Positions 60,545 to 64,000 of a stretch of 64,000 nt of DNA are shown piece by piece (within the stretch, counting starts at the first letter, position 1; each line of letters starts with the position of its first letter). The translations under genes were made by a program, and so were the position numbers. The stretch lies in NCBI RefSeq assembly GCF_963855985.1, contig NC_087095.1:17711001-17775000 (forward strand), in the 5' to 3' direction. The stretch is from Ostrinia nubilalis (taxonomy: Eukaryota; Arthropoda; Insecta; Lepidoptera; Crambidae). The notes beneath the pieces are model-generated. The model was not told where the DNA came from and searched no databases. It saw only the letters and a program-made list of their open reading frames with translations.

Positions 60545-61583
60545 TTAGCGTTTAAAGCTGCGCGTGCGCAGCAGCGTACGAGCATAGCGTTAAAAATGTT
60601 TCTTTTCCATTCGCGGCTTCCACTCGAGAACCGAGAGAGTGTACAGACAAACGCAACGTCGGCGGCGACCGGCCGAGCGAGATCAGTAACACAGCGACCG
60701 CCGTGCGCAGAGCGCGCGCGCACGCTCAAATGTATTATAAACATGATGCGCGCGCGCACACTCTGCGTACGACGGATCGGTGCGTTTACAAGTTGTGTTT
60801 TAAAGCAAAGTGGTGAAAGAGTTGATGAAACTTTAACTTTTTCACTCTGTATGTACACTCTGTTGGCGTCTGAGGTTTCGGATGTTCAATGAGATTGACG
60901 GGACTTAGTGTGGCTCATTGGACGCTTGTTAAACTTTGTAGATCTACGGATGGGTTGTATGATCGAATTCGTAATAAAGATCTGTCTCACTCGGGCAATG
61001 TGTCCGCGCTATGTGCAGTCATCTGTGCTTGCATACGCGCTTCGACTGGCCACTTTTTAATACGCTTCGTTGTAACGCTTCCCGCCACATTAACCTTACA
61101 TAAGGGCGATGATGGCTTTTTAGCGTTTACATCAGCGTATCGAATATGTGTATATTTTTATGTATTCTATAGCACACACTCACAACACGCAAACATTTCA
61201 ACGATGTATGTCTCTGTAGTGATGGTGTCGACAAATCGTGAGAGGTAGGGTGGTTTTTCCAACACCGGGCTGACATATCGTTCATGATACGAAATTTGTT
61301 AGATTTTATTATAAAATGTGATGAATGAATGTTATGTCTATGCGAACGTTCAGTGTGGGCGCCTCTGTGAGCGCTATGTGGGTGTGTTTTTTTAGCATTC
61401 TATATTAATTTATAGAGTGTTGCAAAGACTCGCCTCACGACACACGTTGTAACTGCGAACAGTGTACACACAGTAGTCAAGCCCAGTTCGGTCGGTCAAA
61501 CGTCGAATTGGGCTATAGACACCAAACACACTCTTCGTTAATATTCTTTAACGAGAGCTATCATATTTATAATATGTGTAAGC
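60541..61583 (+). other. rDNA intergenic spacer / 5' external transcribed spacer
   Basis: GC-rich from 60541, with (CG)n-like GCGCGCGCGC near 60711 and 60749. No coding support. By position it holds the Pol I promoter and 5' ETS, but the start site cannot be fixed by eye. Confidence 0.6.
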
Positions 61584-62780
61584 TCCCTGGTTGATCCTGC
61601 CAGTAGTTATATGCTTGTCTCAAAGATTAAGCCATGCATGTCTCAGTGCAAGCCGTATTAGGGCGATACCGCGAATGGCTCAATATATCAGTTTTGGTTC
61701 CTTAGATCTTACTCAGTTACTTGGATAACTGTGGTAATTCTAGAGCTAATACATGCAATCAGAACTCTGACCAGTGATGGGACGAGTGCTTTTATTAGAT
61801 CAAAACCAATCGACGGAGGGCCTCGCGTTCGAAGTCGTTAATTTTGATGAATCTGGATAACTTTTGCCGATCGCACGGTCCAGCACCGGCGACGCATCTT
61901 TCAAATGTCTGCCTTATCAACTTTCGATGGTAGTTTCTGCGACTACCATGGTTGTCACGGGTAACGGGGAATCAGGGTTCGATTCCGGAGAGGGAGCCTG
62001 AGAAACGGCTACCACATCCAAGGAAGGCAGCAGGCGCGCAAATTACCCACTCCCGGCACGGGGAGGTAGTGACGAAAAATAACGATACGGGACTCTTACG
62101 AGGCCTCGTAATCGGAATGAGTACACTTTAAATATTTTAACGAGGAACAATTGGAGGGCAAGTCTGGTGCCAGCAGCCGCGGTAATTCCAGCTCCAATAG
62201 CGTATACTAAAATTGTTGCGGTTAAAAAGCTCGTAGTTGCATTTGTGCGCCGCGCTGTCGGTGCACCGCATCCGCGGTGATACTGACACGTTTGCGGAGC
62301 ATATCGTCGGTGAGCCGACGGTCAAACGTCGGTTCAATATCAAAATCCTATCGCGGTGCTCTTCAGTGAGTGTCGAGATGGGCCGACAATTTTACTTTGA
62401 ACAAATTAGAGTGCTCAAAGCGGGCTCAAAATGCTGCTTGAATATTTCGTGCATGGAATAATAGAATATGATCTCGGTTCTATTTTGTTGGTTTTCAGAA
62501 CTCCGAGGTAATGATTAATAGGGATAACTGGGGGCATTCGTATTGCGACGTTAGAGGTGAAATTCTTGGATCGTCGCAAGACGAACATCAGCGAAAGCAT
62601 TTGCCAAAGGTGTTTTCATCAATCAAGAACGAAAGTTAGAGGTTCGAAGGCGATTAGATACCGCCCTAGTTCTAACCGTAAATATGTCATCTAGCGATCC
62701 GCCGACGTTACTACAATGGCTCGGCGGGCAGCTTTCGGGAAACCAAAGATTTTGGACTCCGGGGGGAGTATGGTTGCAAA

Positions 62781-62829
<49 letters not shown>

Positions 62830-63298
62830 GCGGCTTAATTTGACTCAACACGGGAAATCTCACCAGGCCCGGACACCGGAAGGATTGACAGATTAACAGC
62901 TCTTTCTTGATTCGGTGGGTGGTGGTGCATGGCCGTTCTTAGTTGGTGGAGCGATTTGTCTGGTTAATTCCGGTAACGAACGAGACTCTAGCCTGCTAAA
63001 TAGGCGTCGTCATTTAGGTGTGCGTGGCTCACGTCACGCAACTCACTGGCGACGTATTAAAATTCTTCTTAGAGGGACCGGCGGCTTCGAGCCGCACGAG
63101 ATTGAGCAATAACAGGTCTGTGATGCCCTTAGATGTCCTGGGCCGCACGCGCGCTACACTGAAGGAATCAGCATGTTCTCCCAGGCCTAGAGGCCCGGGC
63201 AACCCGTTGAAACTCCTTCGTGCTGGGGATTGGGGTTTGCAATTATCCCCCATAAACGAGGAATTCCTAGTAAGCGCGAGTCATAAGCTCGCGTTGAT

Positions 63299-63344
<46 letters not shown>

Positions 63345-63428
63345 AATGATTTAGTGAGGTCTTCGGACCGACACGCGGTGGCTTCACGGCCGTCGGCGTT
63401 GCTGGGAAGTTGACCAAACTTGATCATT

Positions 63429-63464
<36 letters not shown>

Positions 63465-63486
63465 GGAACCTGCGGAAGGATCATTA
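61584..63486 (+). rRNA. 18S rRNA: 18S ribosomal RNA, complete
   Basis: Starts at CCTGGTTGATCCTGCCAGTA and ends at GGAACCTGCGGAAGGATCAT(TA), about 1903 bases as expected for Lepidoptera. Universal blocks are present: GTGCCAGCAGCCGCGGTAAT, AAACTTAAAGGAATTGACGG, TGTACACACCGCCCGTCGCT and AAGTCGTAACAAGGTTTCCG. It looks intact. Base 62655 is T in GCGATTAGATACC, where most animal 18S sequences have C. Confidence 0.97.
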
Positions 63487-63760
63487 ACGTGTACGTTCAC
63501 ATGTGATACACAAGTGTCATGTGGGAATGATCATACAATAATCCAGACACAAAACAAAAGTTCTGATCGAAGGAAGGTCTCGTTTAATTATGAGATCGTT
63601 CGACGATTGGCGTCGTACGATATTCTACGTGTACAGATTGAAAATCCGCGATCTCAGTAGTTTTCGTACGTTCGTAAAATGACAAATTCATGCGGTTGAA
63701 AATTGTATATTTTTCAGACATTTATAAAATTATTATTATTGTTTATTTATAACCACTATA
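63487..63760 (+). other. ITS1
   Basis: 274 bases between the 18S end and 5.8S start; AT-rich, variable spacer. Confidence 0.9.
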
Positions 63761-63925
63761 AACCATTACCCTGGACGGTGGATCACTTGGCTCGCGGGTC
63801 GATGAAGAACGCAGTTAACTGCGCGTCATAGTGTGAACTGCAGGACACATTTGAACATCGACATTTCGAACGCACATTGCGGTCCGTGGAGACACATCCA
63901 GGACCACTCCTGTCTGAGGGCCGGC
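63761..63925 (+). rRNA. 5.8S rRNA: 5.8S ribosomal RNA
   Basis: Starts near AACCATTACCCTGGACGGTG and contains GGGTCGATGAAGAACGCAG, GTGAACTGCAGGACACAT, GAACATCGACATTTCGAACG and TGTCTGAGGGCCGGC. Length about 165 bases. No 2S split as in flies. Confidence 0.95.
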
Positions 63926-64000
63926 TGCATAAAAACAATGACCACACTGCGCCGAACGATCATGTCTTTCGTGCGCAACTGACGGTTCTCGACTTGGTCG
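63926..64000 (+). other. ITS2, start only
   Basis: Follows 5.8S and runs off the window; 28S is not included. Confidence 0.85.

Noticed and set aside
60466..60892. 130-codon frames on both strands near 60.5-60.9 kb
   Set aside because: Driven by a ~44-base poly(T) and spacer DNA upstream of 18S.
62137..63413. Open frames inside 18S
   Set aside because: The region is ribosomal RNA; the frames are chance.

Overview
The window looks like moth or butterfly (Lepidoptera) nuclear DNA. It is AT-rich, scattered with GTAGGTACCTAC-type runs, and packed with repeat families typical of lepidopteran genomes: elements ending in ACCGACTTCAAA, repeats with CGCGGGC/GACTTCG termini, RTE-type LINE tails, and a tRNA-derived SINE. 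It has short TTAGG-type telomeric repeats and ends in an insect-type 18S-ITS1-5.8S rDNA unit. No organism can be named from the sequence alone.

Layout. 1-7.4 kb: mostly non-coding, with a THAP-like N-terminal fragment (73-153), a GC-rich signal-peptide first exon on the minus strand (2421-2528), a CpG-rich block, and a TIR element holding a poly-G/poly-C hairpin array. 7.47-21.6 kb: the one complete protein gene that can be rebuilt, a six-exon minus-strand soluble inorganic pyrophosphatase (Nurf-38/PPA type, 340 codons). Its introns hold several transposons, including a 1379-bp element with a perfect 8-bp target duplication and a foldback element with 131-bp arms. 21.7-29.5 kb: a stack of nested repeats. 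A MITE cluster with ~300-bp inverted arms is split by a minus-strand LINE, and that LINE is split by a 3.48-kb insertion flanked by a 23-bp duplication. 29.5-41.5 kb: nested DNA transposons, namely a 3.05-kb hAT-like element containing another hAT-like element, a 1.76-kb piggyBac-like element at TTAA with a transposase remnant, palindromic MITEs, and a YqaJ-nuclease-like fragment (36766-36933).

42.8-54.1 kb: an unrecognised plus-strand locus of small, GC-rich, exon-like modules. Several modules are duplicated: three start modules, two near-identical terminal modules that keep the same open frame, a module made of 20-bp repeats and one made of 24-bp repeats. Plausible splice sites join them into short ORFs. 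It could be a lineage-specific gene with alternative exons or a long non-coding RNA. It is the most interesting unexplained part of the window.

54.1-60.5 kb: MITEs, a 1.67-kb hAT-like element with transposase remnants, and an interstitial (CCTAA)n tract. 60.5-64 kb: intergenic spacer/5' ETS, complete 18S rRNA, ITS1, 5.8S rRNA and the start of ITS2. The window therefore probably holds the left edge of an rDNA array.

All splice sites and element boundaries were read by eye from the sequence, and family names rest on recognised motifs, not searches.
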